A model generated the notes under the pieces. It was not told the DNA's origin, made no database searches, and saw only the letters and a list, made by a program, of their open reading frames with translations. A program made the position numbers and the translations under genes. DNA of 64,000 nucleotides, from NCBI GenBank assembly GCA_019419865.1, contig JAHZIG010000004.1, forward strand, positions 62,001-126,000, read 5' to 3'. Shown one piece after another: positions 42,082-51,457 of the stretch. This DNA is from Clostridiales bacterium (GTDB lineage Bacteria; Bacillota; Clostridia; Monoglobales; Monoglobaceae). Each line of letters starts with the position of its first letter. Position 1 is the stretch's first letter.

Positions 42082-42984
42082 CTACAGAGTTTTAAGCAGC
42101 TCCTCGACCAGATCCTTTTCCGCCAAACCGGGCGAGAACGCGGTCGCGCTGCCGCAGGCCGTGCCGAGCTTTAAAGCTTCGCCGTAGTCGCCGGACTTCA
42201 TATATCCCATCACAAAACCCGCTACCATCGAGTCTCCGGAGCCGACGGAATTTACGACCTTGCCTTTGGGCGCCCCGCTCTTTAAAGGCTCGCCCTTTTC
42301 CGGAACGAGTATCGCGCCGTCTCCGGCTCTTGAAATCAATACGTTCCTCGCTCCCTTATCCTGGAGCTTTTTCGCGTATTCGATAAGTTCGTCCTCGGTC
42401 TTTATCTCTATCCCGAATATCTCGCTAAGCTCGTGATTATTGGGCTTAATCAGGAAAGGCCGATACTTGAGAACGTTTACCAAAAGATTTCCCGTAGCGT
42501 CTACGACTATTTCGACGCCCTTACCTTCAAGCCTGCTCATTATCCTCTCGTATATGTCGTCCGGTAAACTCTTCGGCACGCTGCCCGCGAGGATCAGCGT
42601 ATCTCCGGCGCCTAATCCGTCTATCTTATCCATCAGCGCCCCGATAGCTTCGTCCGATATTTCCGGACCCTGACCGTTTATCTCGGTCTCTTCTCCGGCC
42701 TTTATCTTGACGTTAATCCTGCTTATACCCGTATTTAATTTTATAAAATCAGTTTTAACGCCCGACTTTGTCAGATATTTCTCGATCGCGTCGCCGGTAA
42801 ATCCGGCTATAAATCCGAGCGCGGTATTTTCAACGCCCATATTCCTCATTACTACCGAAACGTTGATCCCCTTGCCTCCGTAGAACACTTCCTCGCCGCG
42901 GGTTCTGTTCACGGCTCCCGGTATTATCTCGTCCATGCGAACGACGTAATCTATCGCCGGATTAAAAGTAACAGTGTAAATCAT
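42082..42984 (-). CDS. fruK: 1-phosphofructokinase
   Basis: 300-aa PfkB-family kinase that converts fructose-1-phosphate to fructose-1,6-bisphosphate. The PfkB signatures are clear: GGKGINVSVVMRNMG near residue 37 and NSVGSGDSMVAGFVMGY with the catalytic Asp near residue 250. The ATG overlaps the stop codon of fruR by 4 bp, so translation is coupled. It works directly downstream of the PTS enzyme FruA encoded next. Length is normal. Confidence 0.92.
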   Translation of the reverse strand: MIYTVTFNPAIDYVVRMDEIIPGAVNRTRGEEVFYGGKGINVSVVMRNMGVENTALGFIAGFTGDAIEKYLTKSGVKTDFIKLNTGISRINVKIKAGEETEINGQGPEISDEAIGALMDKIDGLGAGDTLILAGSVPKSLPDDIYERIMSRLEGKGVEIVVDATGNLLVNVLKYRPFLIKPNNHELSEIFGIEIKTEDELIEYAKKLQDKGARNVLISRAGDGAILVPEKGEPLKSGAPKGKVVNSVGSGDSMVAGFVMGYMKSGDYGEALKLGTACGSATAFSPGLAEKDLVEELLKTL

Positions 42985-43733
42985 AGCATGACCTCCTTTA
43001 TAACAGTCTTTTCTTTAAACTCGCCGCTTGGCGCTCTGTCGGTTATGATACAGCATTGATTAAGTTCGGCGAAAGTGACGGCCGAGGTTTTTTCAAACTT
43101 ACTGCCGTCGGATAAAATATAGGTCACGAAGGCTCTTCCGACAGCCTCCGACTTGACCAGCGCCTCCTCGACGTCCGGCGTCGTAAAACCGAAACTGAGA
43201 TCGATCCCGTTCGTTCCGATAAACGCCTTGGTAAAATTATACTTCCTCATGTTATTTATACATTCGGCGCCGACGACCGCCTCGGTGGTCAGCTTGATCC
43301 GGCCGCCCACGATATACGCCTTAAAACCCATCTGCAAGAGCTTTTTGGCGTGGGCGATACCGTTCGTCACAAACGTCGCCTGAGTCCGCTCCGGGATAAA
43401 ATCTATCATCGCGGCGGTCGTGGTGCCCGCGTCTATAAACACGAAATCCGAATCCTGTATAAACTGCGCCGCGTATTTGCCGATCGTCCGCTTCTCCTCG
43501 ATATGCAGCAGCGATTTAGTGTTAAAATCCGGCTCGAATATGTTGCCCTCTTCGGTCAGCGCGGTCGCCCCGCCGTGCACCTTTTTAAGCTTTCCCATCT
43601 TCGACAGCGCGATGAGATCCCTCCGCACAGTGGATTCGGAAACCTTCAAAGCGTCCGTGAGCTCGTGGACGTCTACGGTATTCTGTATCTTTATCAATTC
43701 AAGTATCTTTTTATGCCTCTCTTCCGTAATCAT
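42981..43733 (-). CDS. fruR: DeoR-family regulator of the fructose operon
   Basis: 250-aa repressor. The N-terminal DeoR helix-turn-helix (RHKKILELIKIQNTVDVHELTDALKVSESTVRRDLIALSKMGKLKKVHGGA) is textbook. The C-terminal DeoRC sensor (FIDAGTTTAAMIDFI, GGRIKLTTEAVVG) binds sugar phosphates, probably fructose-1-phosphate, which would relieve repression. It is the first gene of the operon and thus autoregulated. Confidence 0.9.
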   Translation of the reverse strand: MITEERHKKILELIKIQNTVDVHELTDALKVSESTVRRDLIALSKMGKLKKVHGGATALTEEGNIFEPDFNTKSLLHIEEKRTIGKYAAQFIQDSDFVFIDAGTTTAAMIDFIPERTQATFVTNGIAHAKKLLQMGFKAYIVGGRIKLTTEAVVGAECINNMRKYNFTKAFIGTNGIDLSFGFTTPDVEEALVKSEAVGRAFVTYILSDGSKFEKTSAVTFAELNQCCIITDRAPSGEFKEKTVIKEVML

Positions 43734-43877
43734 ATTTTTCCACCGCCTTTCACGATTAAAAACGCTGCGATTCTTAATTCCCGTCCGCTCAACCTGAATT
43801 TAGGATTGTATATTATTATTATCTCTATCCAGATGTTATATGTGCGTTTAAAAAATTTATCTCCTTGATTTAATTAT

Positions 43878-43906
43878 ATAATACATTCACGCTCAGTCAT
43901 TGTCAA
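43878..43906 (-). promoter_or_regulatory. Sigma-A promoter of fruR-fruK-fruA
   Basis: Minus-strand TTGACA (43901-43906), a 17-bp spacer and TATTAT (43878-43883), about 145 bp before fruR. The rest of the 358-bp gap 43734-44091 is AT-rich. A FruR operator is likely but could not be fixed. Confidence 0.75.
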
Positions 43907-44069
43907 GCACAATTTTATAGATTTTATTCATTTTAAATCATAATACTTCAATTTCGTGCATTTGCATAATATTAGTCTTGAAATTTATGCATTATATACA
44001 TATCCCTAAACGCATATATGATTTCAAACGGTCGAGTCCTACGCTTTAAAATCGGATTCGACGCACGCT

Positions 44070-44100
44070 AAAAAGACGGCGGGCGTATCGCTCACCGTCT
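44070..44100 (-). terminator. Terminator of the transglutaminase operon
   Basis: AGACGG (44074-44079) pairs with CCGTCT (44095-44100), with TTTTT following on the minus strand. It overlaps the last codons of the transglutaminase gene. Confidence 0.65.
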
Positions 44101-46419
44101 TATACTGCGAATAAAACTTAACCAGTTATTTTCAAAAAATATCTTGATATAAAGCTTTCTATACCATTTGGAATTTTTATAGATAAAGTCTAAAATTTTC
44201 TTATAAACCGTATCTACAAATTCGTTTTCGGCCTGCGTCGGCGGGACCGACCCGTACGCCGCTTTATTTACAATATCGACCGTTTTTGCGGCTTCCTCGT
44301 ATGATACCGCCGCGATCGAATTTGAAAGTTCTTTTGCAAATTCGCGCTCGGATCCGTCATATTCGAGCATATATCCCGAAAAGTGCAAAAACTCTATCAG
44401 CTGTGAAAATACTACGCGGCACGGAGCCGTATCGCGTTTTCGGTTTTTTCTGAGTCTGACAAGCAAAACCGGGATCAATACGGCCAATACGCAGACGCAA
44501 ATAATAAATATTAGCGTATCCGCATTATCCGGGGCGTCGATATCCGTCCGGCTATATTCGCCGTCCGTTTCAGTTTCTTCGGGCGCCGCCGTCTCGGGCG
44601 CGGCCTCGTCGGCCTGAGCTTGTTGTCCTTCCTCTCCCGCGAGTCCGGATATATTTACGTTCCAGCCGTGCTCTGCGACCAGATTGTTTATATCGAAGTT
44701 ACTGAGACCCGGATAGATATCCGTTTCCTGTTCGCCGGACGAAGGCGTTACTTCGATAGGCGTCCAGCCGTAATTATCTATAAATATCTCCGTCCAGGCA
44801 TGAGCGTATTCGTCTGTCACGCTCGCGCTGTATATCCTGTATTCCTGCCGCTCAAATTCGGACGGCTCTATCATATATCCGGTAGCATATCTCGCCGGGA
44901 TCCCGTAAAGCCTGTACATCAAAGTCGCGGCTGACGCAAAATGAACGCAGTAACCGCTCTTTCTTTCGAACAGGAAGTCCTCCACCACGTCGCCGTTTAA
45001 CGCCGACCATCCCGGAGTCTGGGAATATACGGCGTTGCTGTTTAGCGTATATAAAATAAACGCCGTTATGTCCTCGAGATTATTGAGCGGATTCTCCTCG
45101 CAAAGTTTTACAAGACGAGGCAGCCGCTCCTCGGGAACGCTTGTGTACAGCTTCTCGGCTTCTGCTTTATACAGCTCCTGAAGTTCGTAATACCTGTCCC
45201 TTCTCTGAGTAAAACCGTTCGATACGTTGTTCCAGTCAATATTCATCTCGCCTTGTTCAAAGTACTGATACCTATATCCGCCGTATACTCTGGCGTTTTC
45301 ATATTGGCTGTAATACGGGATATAATAATTCTTATTATCGATATTACTGTATCTTATAAAAATATCTCTCGGAGTCTGTCTGTATTCCTTCTGCATGCTG
45401 TTGTTCATAACAAAATACATTCTCGCATACATATTGTCTATACCGATCATACCCCAGTTATTCCTGGTTTTAGCCTCGATCTCGTCAAGCGCGTCGTCGT
45501 CGTTTGCGGGCGACCACCTGTTTCCCAAGTAATCTCCTCCGGCAAACCCGCGCAAATACAGCGGCTCGTTAGGCTGCCTTGTAAGGTTTACAACAAGCTG
45601 TTCGTTTCCTGTCTGATAGTTGTTGAACTGGCTCACGCGGGCGCCCTGGACAAAGTCGTCGGGCGAATTCGTCGCATTGCCGACTATTCTATACACTTGC
45701 CCCTCTATGTTATATAAAAAACCATACATACTATCCGCGTTAAAATATACGATCGGAGCGGCTATAGCAAGAACTATCGCCGACATTATTATGGTAATAA
45801 CTCCGCACTTCACCGCAAGACGGGAACGTCCGTCTATATGAAACGATTTTCTTCTGAATTTAGCTCCCGTAGCCCGGTACGCCAAAAACGCCGTCTGAAA
45901 CGCCGCTAAGAATATCACGGCTCCGGTTTCGGATTCGACGCCCAACAGCGGCCCCGACAGGAGCAGACCGGTAGTCAGCAGATACAGCGCAAAATGGTTT
46001 TTAATAACCGCTTCAAGGAAAAAGATAATAAAAACCAGAAACGGCAGCAGTACTATTACCAAATATGTGATCGAAACGGTTTCTTCGCTCTCTATCCCTC
46101 TGAAACCGTCTGTCAGCGCCGTCAGCTGAGGATACGTCGCGCCATATCCCGCCGCTCCTACCAAGACGCATACCAAGAACGTTATTATTACCGTTCTGTA
46201 AAATATGCTTCGCTTATATGAATATATATACCATATCGCGCCGCAAAAAGCCGCGGCGACGGGATAGACCAGCCAGCGGTTTATCTCGGTCCCTCTAAAT
46301 CCGCTTATCAGCATAATAACGCCGTATACGCCGGACAGCAAAAACAACAACATAAATACAGAGCGCTCGCCGTCTTGGGTCTTTGGTTTCTCAGCTACTG
46401 AAATTTTTATATTTCCAAT
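44092..46419 (-). CDS. Transglutaminase-like membrane protein (TgpA/YebA type)
   Basis: About 775 aa. Six or so N-terminal membrane helices are followed by an outer transglutaminase-like domain with the catalytic triad pieces RKSGYCVHFASAATLMYRLYGIPARYATGY (Cys), EYAHAWTEIFI (His) and a downstream Asp region (GWTPIEVTPS). A Glu/Ala-rich stretch, one more membrane helix and a DUF4129-like tail follow. It is the last gene of a MoxR-DUF58-transglutaminase operon, a common trio for envelope assembly. The first ATG (46353) has no ribosome binding site. GGAGG stands 8 nt before an in-frame ATT at 46419, taken here as the start. Confidence 0.8.
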   Translation of the reverse strand: MGNIKISVAEKPKTQDGERSVFMLLFLLSGVYGVIMLISGFRGTEINRWLVYPVAAAFCGAIWYIYSYKRSIFYRTVIITFLVCVLVGAAGYGATYPQLTALTDGFRGIESEETVSITYLVIVLLPFLVFIIFFLEAVIKNHFALYLLTTGLLLSGPLLGVESETGAVIFLAAFQTAFLAYRATGAKFRRKSFHIDGRSRLAVKCGVITIIMSAIVLAIAAPIVYFNADSMYGFLYNIEGQVYRIVGNATNSPDDFVQGARVSQFNNYQTGNEQLVVNLTRQPNEPLYLRGFAGGDYLGNRWSPANDDDALDEIEAKTRNNWGMIGIDNMYARMYFVMNNSMQKEYRQTPRDIFIRYSNIDNKNYYIPYYSQYENARVYGGYRYQYFEQGEMNIDWNNVSNGFTQRRDRYYELQELYKAEAEKLYTSVPEERLPRLVKLCEENPLNNLEDITAFILYTLNSNAVYSQTPGWSALNGDVVEDFLFERKSGYCVHFASAATLMYRLYGIPARYATGYMIEPSEFERQEYRIYSASVTDEYAHAWTEIFIDNYGWTPIEVTPSSGEQETDIYPGLSNFDINNLVAEHGWNVNISGLAGEEGQQAQADEAAPETAAPEETETDGEYSRTDIDAPDNADTLIFIICVCVLAVLIPVLLVRLRKNRKRDTAPCRVVFSQLIEFLHFSGYMLEYDGSEREFAKELSNSIAAVSYEEAAKTVDIVNKAAYGSVPPTQAENEFVDTVYKKILDFIYKNSKWYRKLYIKIFFENNWLSFIRSIRR

Positions 46420-46473
46420 CGCCCGCGCCTCCTTTCAGTATCAATATAATAAAATCGTCTCGGACTTCGATCT

Positions 46474-47568
46474 CTATATGGTTAACCTCAGTTCTTCTAT
46501 TTCGTCAAACAGCCTATCTCTGTCGAAACTATATATCAAATTATTGTTATAATAGAGCTCTAAGTCCGTATTTAATCTTAAAAAATCCCTTTCCGCGCCG
46601 AAAAATTCGCCGCTTTCCTCGTCGGGTTCGGACTCTTTCGCGTTTAGTTTATACAGTCTAAACAGCATATTTTCACAGTCCTTTACCCCTGTTATATCCG
46701 CCGACTCGAATCCGTTTTTTTCATAGTCGTACCAATGCGTCTTTACCTCTGATACGCTTCTCAGCAGTCCCAGAACCAGCGCGGACAGAACCTCGTAAAA
46801 GGCGTCGAGCGTCTCGACGGTCGGTTGCTCCTCCTCGCCCGAAGGCTTAAACTCCAATAACAGATCTATCGAACGTTCGGACTCCTTTTCAAACTCCTTG
46901 ATCCAAAGCTTATCCGTCTTCGCGCTCTGATTCCAGTGCACGTACCTTGCCGAATCCCCGGTCCGGTATTCCCTGAGCTGTCTGACCTCGCGGCTGTCGC
47001 TGTCGGCGCTCGAAAGAGAACGCGTCCACTCAAAACCGTCGGCGTCGTACGCGTAGGACGGCAGTTCGACCGCTATCGCCTTGCTCCGCGGGAAAACCGC
47101 CATATCGAGTCTTAAGCCGTCATCGTCTTTCTTCTTAGCCGTAAACAACGACAGATAATCGCTTACGTATACGCGGTCTATTCGTATTGAGACTATACCG
47201 CAATACGGAGCCTTAACGGTAAATTTCAATTCGCTCTCGCTTTTTCCGTCTATGGCGCCGTATATTACTTTGCCGGTTTTGACCGAGTTTCCGTACCCGT
47301 ATGTAAAACGCGCCCCAAACCTGCCGATAGGAAACGCTCCTCCGTTTACCGCTGTCAAACTGCAAAGCTGCTCCTCGTTTTTTATCATCGAACCGTCGTT
47401 CTTTTTAAAAACGAGTTTAAGTCTTCGCTTAAAGTGTCTGGACAGTATAAACATGCCTATAAACAGCGCCGCTTCGATCAAAAATAATATCATCAGCGGC
47501 ATGGACTGATACATACTCGCAACATAGTAGGTGAGCGCGGCGATAATTAAGAACACAGCCTTTCTCAT
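46474..47568 (-). CDS. DUF58 protein
   Basis: 364 aa with two N-terminal membrane helices (AALTYYVASMYQSMPLMILFLIEAALFIGMFIL) and the DUF58 core (REVRQLREYRTGDSARYVHWNQSAKTDKLWIKEFEKE), which belongs to the von Willebrand A-like group. DUF58 proteins work with MoxR ATPases in assembling envelope complexes. The ATG overlaps the end of moxR by 4 bp (ATGA), showing translational coupling. A 55-bp gap leads to the transglutaminase gene. Confidence 0.88.
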   Translation of the reverse strand: MRKAVFLIIAALTYYVASMYQSMPLMILFLIEAALFIGMFILSRHFKRRLKLVFKKNDGSMIKNEEQLCSLTAVNGGAFPIGRFGARFTYGYGNSVKTGKVIYGAIDGKSESELKFTVKAPYCGIVSIRIDRVYVSDYLSLFTAKKKDDDGLRLDMAVFPRSKAIAVELPSYAYDADGFEWTRSLSSADSDSREVRQLREYRTGDSARYVHWNQSAKTDKLWIKEFEKESERSIDLLLEFKPSGEEEQPTVETLDAFYEVLSALVLGLLRSVSEVKTHWYDYEKNGFESADITGVKDCENMLFRLYKLNAKESEPDEESGEFFGAERDFLRLNTDLELYYNNNLIYSFDRDRLFDEIEELRLTI

Positions 47569-48518
47569 CGCCCGCTATCCCCCATCGGAGGCTTTTCTAC
47601 GCTCTGTATTATGTCGTAGATAGCCTGCTCTTTCGATACGCTCTCCATCCTTGCGGTCATGTTCATAGAAAGCCTGTGCGAGACCACATAGGGAAATCTC
47701 TCCATTACATCGTTCGGAGTCGCGAACTCTCTGCCCTCGTACCACGCCGCGGCCTTCGCCAGCTTGACGAGCGCAATAGTCGCCCTCGGGCTGACGCCCC
47801 TCTCGAAATACCTGTACTCTCTGGTGGCGCTTATCAGATCCAATATGTATCTGTATACGCTCTCTTTGATATATACGCCGTGGATCTCGCTCTGCATTTC
47901 AATAAGCGCGTTCTTATCGACTATCGGCTCTATCGTATCCAGCCTGTTTCGCTCCTCTATCGACATTGCCATCTTAAGCTCGCTCTCGTAGTCGGGATAG
48001 CCGAGCGACATAGACGCCATAAACCTGTCGAGCTGAGCCTCGGGCAGATACTGCGTTCCGGCGGCGCCGTACGGGTTCTGCGTAGCTATTACCAAAAACG
48101 GTTTCGGGACGTCTCTGGTCGTACCCTCTACCGACACCTTCCTCTCCTCCATTACCTCAAGGAGCGCGGACTGCGTTTTAGGAGAGGTGCGGTTTATCTC
48201 GTCCGCGAGCAGCAGATTACAAAAAACGCTGCCCGGCTGGTAGACGAACTTTTCCTCGTCCTTTCTGTACACAGAAAATCCGGTCAGATCGGACGGCATA
48301 ACGTCGGGCGTAAACTGCACCCTTCTGCAATCCAAGCCGAGCGTCTTTGAAAACGCGAGCGCCAGGGTCGTCTTGCCCACTCCGGGTATGTCCTCAAGCA
48401 ATATATGCCCATTTGCCAAAAACGCCAGCATTATCTCCTTTACGATCTCTTCCTTGCCTATGATGATCTTATTCACCTGCTCGACCACTTCGCGGGCTTT
48501 TTTTACGTGCGCGTCCAC
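47565..48518 (-). CDS. MoxR-type AAA+ ATPase
   Basis: 317-aa AAA+ chaperone-like ATPase. Walker A is GVGKTT in LLEDIPGVGKTTLALAFSKTLG, Walker B is LLADEINRTSPKTQSALLEVMEE, and sensor 1 is in PFLVIATQNPYG. MoxR proteins help to assemble or activate membrane and enzyme complexes, here with the DUF58 and transglutaminase-like partners. The start is GTG with AAAGGAGG upstream. It is the first gene of the operon. Confidence 0.92.
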   Translation of the reverse strand: MDAHVKKAREVVEQVNKIIIGKEEIVKEIMLAFLANGHILLEDIPGVGKTTLALAFSKTLGLDCRRVQFTPDVMPSDLTGFSVYRKDEEKFVYQPGSVFCNLLLADEINRTSPKTQSALLEVMEERKVSVEGTTRDVPKPFLVIATQNPYGAAGTQYLPEAQLDRFMASMSLGYPDYESELKMAMSIEERNRLDTIEPIVDKNALIEMQSEIHGVYIKESVYRYILDLISATREYRYFERGVSPRATIALVKLAKAAAWYEGREFATPNDVMERFPYVVSHRLSMNMTARMESVSKEQAIYDIIQSVEKPPMGDSGR

Positions 48519-48690
48519 TGTAATACCTCCTTTCTCTTAAATACTTATATATTTAAAATACCTGCGTATAGCTCCCTCGCTCTATTGCGTCGTAATATTA
48601 CTCTCTAAGCTCTTTGACTTTAGCTGTTATTTACAAAAAATGTCTTTATGCAGCGCGATAAAATAAGTAATATTAACAACGCTTTCTTAA

Positions 48691-48721
48691 ATTATAACAC
48701 TTAAAGTTTACTATAAGTCAA
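48691..48721 (-). promoter_or_regulatory. Promoter of the MoxR operon
   Basis: Minus-strand TTGACT (48716-48721), a 19-bp spacer and TATAAT (48691-48696). The wide spacing lowers confidence. Nothing else except the terminator at 48783-48810 was recognised in the 307-bp gap. Confidence 0.5.
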
Positions 48722-48782
48722 GAGTATAATGTTACGTTACTGTAAACATTTATATCCTATGTAAATAAAATTATTTATAAAT

Positions 48783-48810
48783 AATCCCGCCCTGATAAAC
48801 AAAGGCGGGA
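48783..48810 (-). terminator. Terminator of the acyl-CoA synthetase gene
   Basis: TCCCGCC and GGCGGGA flank a short loop. On the minus strand a T-rich tail (TTATTTATAAATAATTTT) follows. Confidence 0.7.
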
Positions 48811-48825
48811 GTATGTATTGTTAAC

Positions 48826-51135
48826 TTATTTATTATCTTGTTCTCTTATCTCGACTCTTCTTATCTTACCGCTGATAGTCTTGGGAAGCTCGTCGACGAA
48901 CTCGACTATTCTCGGATATTTATAGGGCGCGGTGTGGGTCTTGACGTAGTTCTGGATCTCCTTCTTCAGATCGTCTGATTTCTCCGTTCCTTTTACAAGC
49001 ACGATCGTCGCCTTTACGACCTGACCCCTGATCGGATCCGGCGCCGGGGTTATAGCGCATTCGAGCACGTACGGAAGCTCCATGATAACGCTCTCTATCT
49101 CGAACGGGCCGATCCTGTAGCCCGAAGATTTGATAACGTCGTCGGTCCTGCCCACGTACCAGAAATATCCGTCCTCGTCGTACCACGCGGTATCTCCGGT
49201 ATGATATACGCCGTCGTGCCACGCCTCTTTTGTAAGCTCCTCGTTGTTATAGTATCCGGCGAACAGTCCGCACGGTACTTTCTTATCGGTGCGTATAACG
49301 ATCTCGCCTACTTCGCCCGGCTTAGCCTTCTGTCCGTCCGGCATGATTATGTCGACGTCGTACAGCGGGCTCGGTCTTCCCATAGAACCCGGCTTGGGAT
49401 TTGTTCCGACCAGATTCGCCACTATGAGCGTGGTCTCCGTCTGACCGAAGCCCTCCATCAATTTACATCCGGTGTGCTTATAGAACTGCTGGAACACCTC
49501 GGGGTTAAGCGCTTCGCCCGCGACCGTGCAGTATTCGAGCGAGCTGAGGTCGTATTTACCGAGATCCTCTTTTATAAAGAACCTGTACATCGTCGGCGGC
49601 GCGCAGAACGTCGTTATACGGTACTTAGCGAACAGCGGCAATATATCGTCGGCTTTGAATTTATCGAAGTCATACGTAAACAGCGGCGCTTCGCACATCC
49701 ACTGACCGTACAGCTTGCCCCAGAGCGCCTTCGCCCAGCCTGTATCCGAGATCGTCAGATGCAGGCCGTTCGGGTTAACGTTATGCCAGTATTTTGCGGT
49801 TATAAAATGTCCGAGCGGGTATTTATGATTATGCATAGCTATTTTGGGATAGCCCGTCGTTCCCGAAGTGAAGAACATCACCATCGGCTCGTCTCCGCAG
49901 GCGGTCTCGTCGCCCGAAGGTCTCGGGAACTCGTCGCTGCATTCCTCTATCCCCTTATCAAAGTCGAGCCAGCCCTCTCGCTCGCCTCCGACCATGATCT
50001 TCTTTATATCGAAGTCGCAGTTGCCCGCGCCCAGCTCGGCCTGATGCGCCGCGTCGCCGTCGGCGGTGCATACTATTGCCGAAACCCCCGCCGATTTAAA
50101 TCTATAATCAAAATCGTGTTCGACCAATAAGTCGGTCGCCGGGATCGCGATCGCGCCTATCTTATGAAGCGCGAGCATCGAGAACCAGAACTGGTAGTGA
50201 CGCTTGAGGACCAGCATGACCTTGTCGCCCTTTTTTATACCGATAGACTTGAAATAGTTCGCGGTCTTTGCGGAATATCTCTTCATATCCCCGAACGTGA
50301 ATCTGCGCTCGTCCTTGTTATGCGAAAGATGCAGCATAGCGAGCTTGTCCGGCTCCTTCTCCGCGATCTTGTCCACGATATCGAACGCAAAATTAAATTT
50401 ATCATCGTTTAAAAATTCTATACTCTTTAATACTCCGTTCTCGTCCGTTTCGGTTTTCACAAACTGCTCGTACACTCTTCCCTTTTCGTCGTCGCGCAGC
50501 TTGCTCGTCTCAACCTTCTCCGGCTGTACGTCGCCCGAATAATCCGCTTTCTTACCCGGCGGGGGCAGAACTATAGCGTAAAACTTACAGGCCTCGCCGC
50601 CCACGGCGATCATCCCGTGCGGGGTGAGACTGTCGTAGTATATAGAATCGCCCGCGTTTAAGACCTCGACGTTTTCGCCTATCTGTACCTTGAGCTGACC
50701 GCTCAGCACTATATCGAGTTCCTGACCTCTGTGGCGCGCCATCTTTATCTCTGCGTTCTGCTCATCCTCAGAATAGGGCGCGGTTACCAAAAACGGCTCC
50801 GCGGTTCTGTTTTTGAACCTGGACGCAAGGCTGTTATATATGAACTCCTTGCGCCTTACCATCTTGGTACCCTCGCCGCTTCGCGTAAGTTCGTAAGCGG
50901 ACAGCGTAGGGCTCGAGCCTTCGAGTATATCCGTAACGTCTACGCCTAAGCTATGCGCGCATAAATATATAAACGAAAAGCTAAAATCCTTCTTTCCGCT
51001 CTCGATCGCCTTATATTCATCCAACGTGACGGACGTATTATTCGCCATCTCCTCCTCGGACAGCCCTACTATCTCGCGCAGCGTCTTTATGCGCTCCGAT
51101 ACCACTTTCAGTCTTCCTTCTAACAACTCGTTCAT
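48826..51135 (-). CDS. HTH-cupin-acyl-CoA synthetase fusion
   Basis: 769-aa, three-part protein. An XRE helix-turn-helix (about 10-70; IKTLREIVGLSEEEMANNTSVTLDEYKAIESGK) is followed by a cupin (about 125-200; GQELDIVLSGQLKVQIGENVEVLNAGDSIYYDSLTPHGM), the layout of XRE-cupin regulators. An AMP-forming acyl-CoA synthetase domain (about 240-769) follows with MVMFFTSGTTGYPKIA, EGFGQTETT, YHTGDTAWYDEDGYFWYVGRTDDVIKSSGYRIGPFE and a C-terminal KTISGKIRR lysine. It probably activates a fatty or aromatic acid and may itself sense it at DNA. The ATG at 51135 has GGAG 8 nt upstream. Confidence 0.85.
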   Translation of the reverse strand: MNELLEGRLKVVSERIKTLREIVGLSEEEMANNTSVTLDEYKAIESGKKDFSFSFIYLCAHSLGVDVTDILEGSSPTLSAYELTRSGEGTKMVRRKEFIYNSLASRFKNRTAEPFLVTAPYSEDEQNAEIKMARHRGQELDIVLSGQLKVQIGENVEVLNAGDSIYYDSLTPHGMIAVGGEACKFYAIVLPPPGKKADYSGDVQPEKVETSKLRDDEKGRVYEQFVKTETDENGVLKSIEFLNDDKFNFAFDIVDKIAEKEPDKLAMLHLSHNKDERRFTFGDMKRYSAKTANYFKSIGIKKGDKVMLVLKRHYQFWFSMLALHKIGAIAIPATDLLVEHDFDYRFKSAGVSAIVCTADGDAAHQAELGAGNCDFDIKKIMVGGEREGWLDFDKGIEECSDEFPRPSGDETACGDEPMVMFFTSGTTGYPKIAMHNHKYPLGHFITAKYWHNVNPNGLHLTISDTGWAKALWGKLYGQWMCEAPLFTYDFDKFKADDILPLFAKYRITTFCAPPTMYRFFIKEDLGKYDLSSLEYCTVAGEALNPEVFQQFYKHTGCKLMEGFGQTETTLIVANLVGTNPKPGSMGRPSPLYDVDIIMPDGQKAKPGEVGEIVIRTDKKVPCGLFAGYYNNEELTKEAWHDGVYHTGDTAWYDEDGYFWYVGRTDDVIKSSGYRIGPFEIESVIMELPYVLECAITPAPDPIRGQVVKATIVLVKGTEKSDDLKKEIQNYVKTHTAPYKYPRIVEFVDELPKTISGKIRRVEIREQDNK

Positions 51136-51361
51136 CGCCAATTCTCCTTTACTCTCGGTTTCGTTTACAACAATTTTATTTAGATACTTTTTAAGTTATA
51201 TAAACAAACTTTACTAACAAGTATATCAGTTTGAACAAATCTTGTCAACGAAATCCGTCTATTTTTTTGCAGTTTTTAAACATAGACGGCCTGTAAGAAG
51301 ATCTGTATATCAATATGTTAGCCATACTATCGACGCCCGGAGCCTCGGCGCTCCCGGCCGC

Positions 51362-51402
51362 AAAAAAGCCGCCGCCCCAAGGAAATTCCCGCAGGCGGCG
51401 GC
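51362..51402 (-). terminator. Terminator of the dockerin protein gene
   Basis: GCCGCCGCC (51368-51376) pairs with GGCGGCGGC (51394-51402), with TTTTTT on the minus strand. The remainder of the 316-bp gap 51142-51457 shows nothing else. Confidence 0.9.
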
Positions 51403-51457
51403 CTAATATTCAACTTTTATCTATAAGTCCGAGCTATTTGCAAAGCGTTTTATAAAA

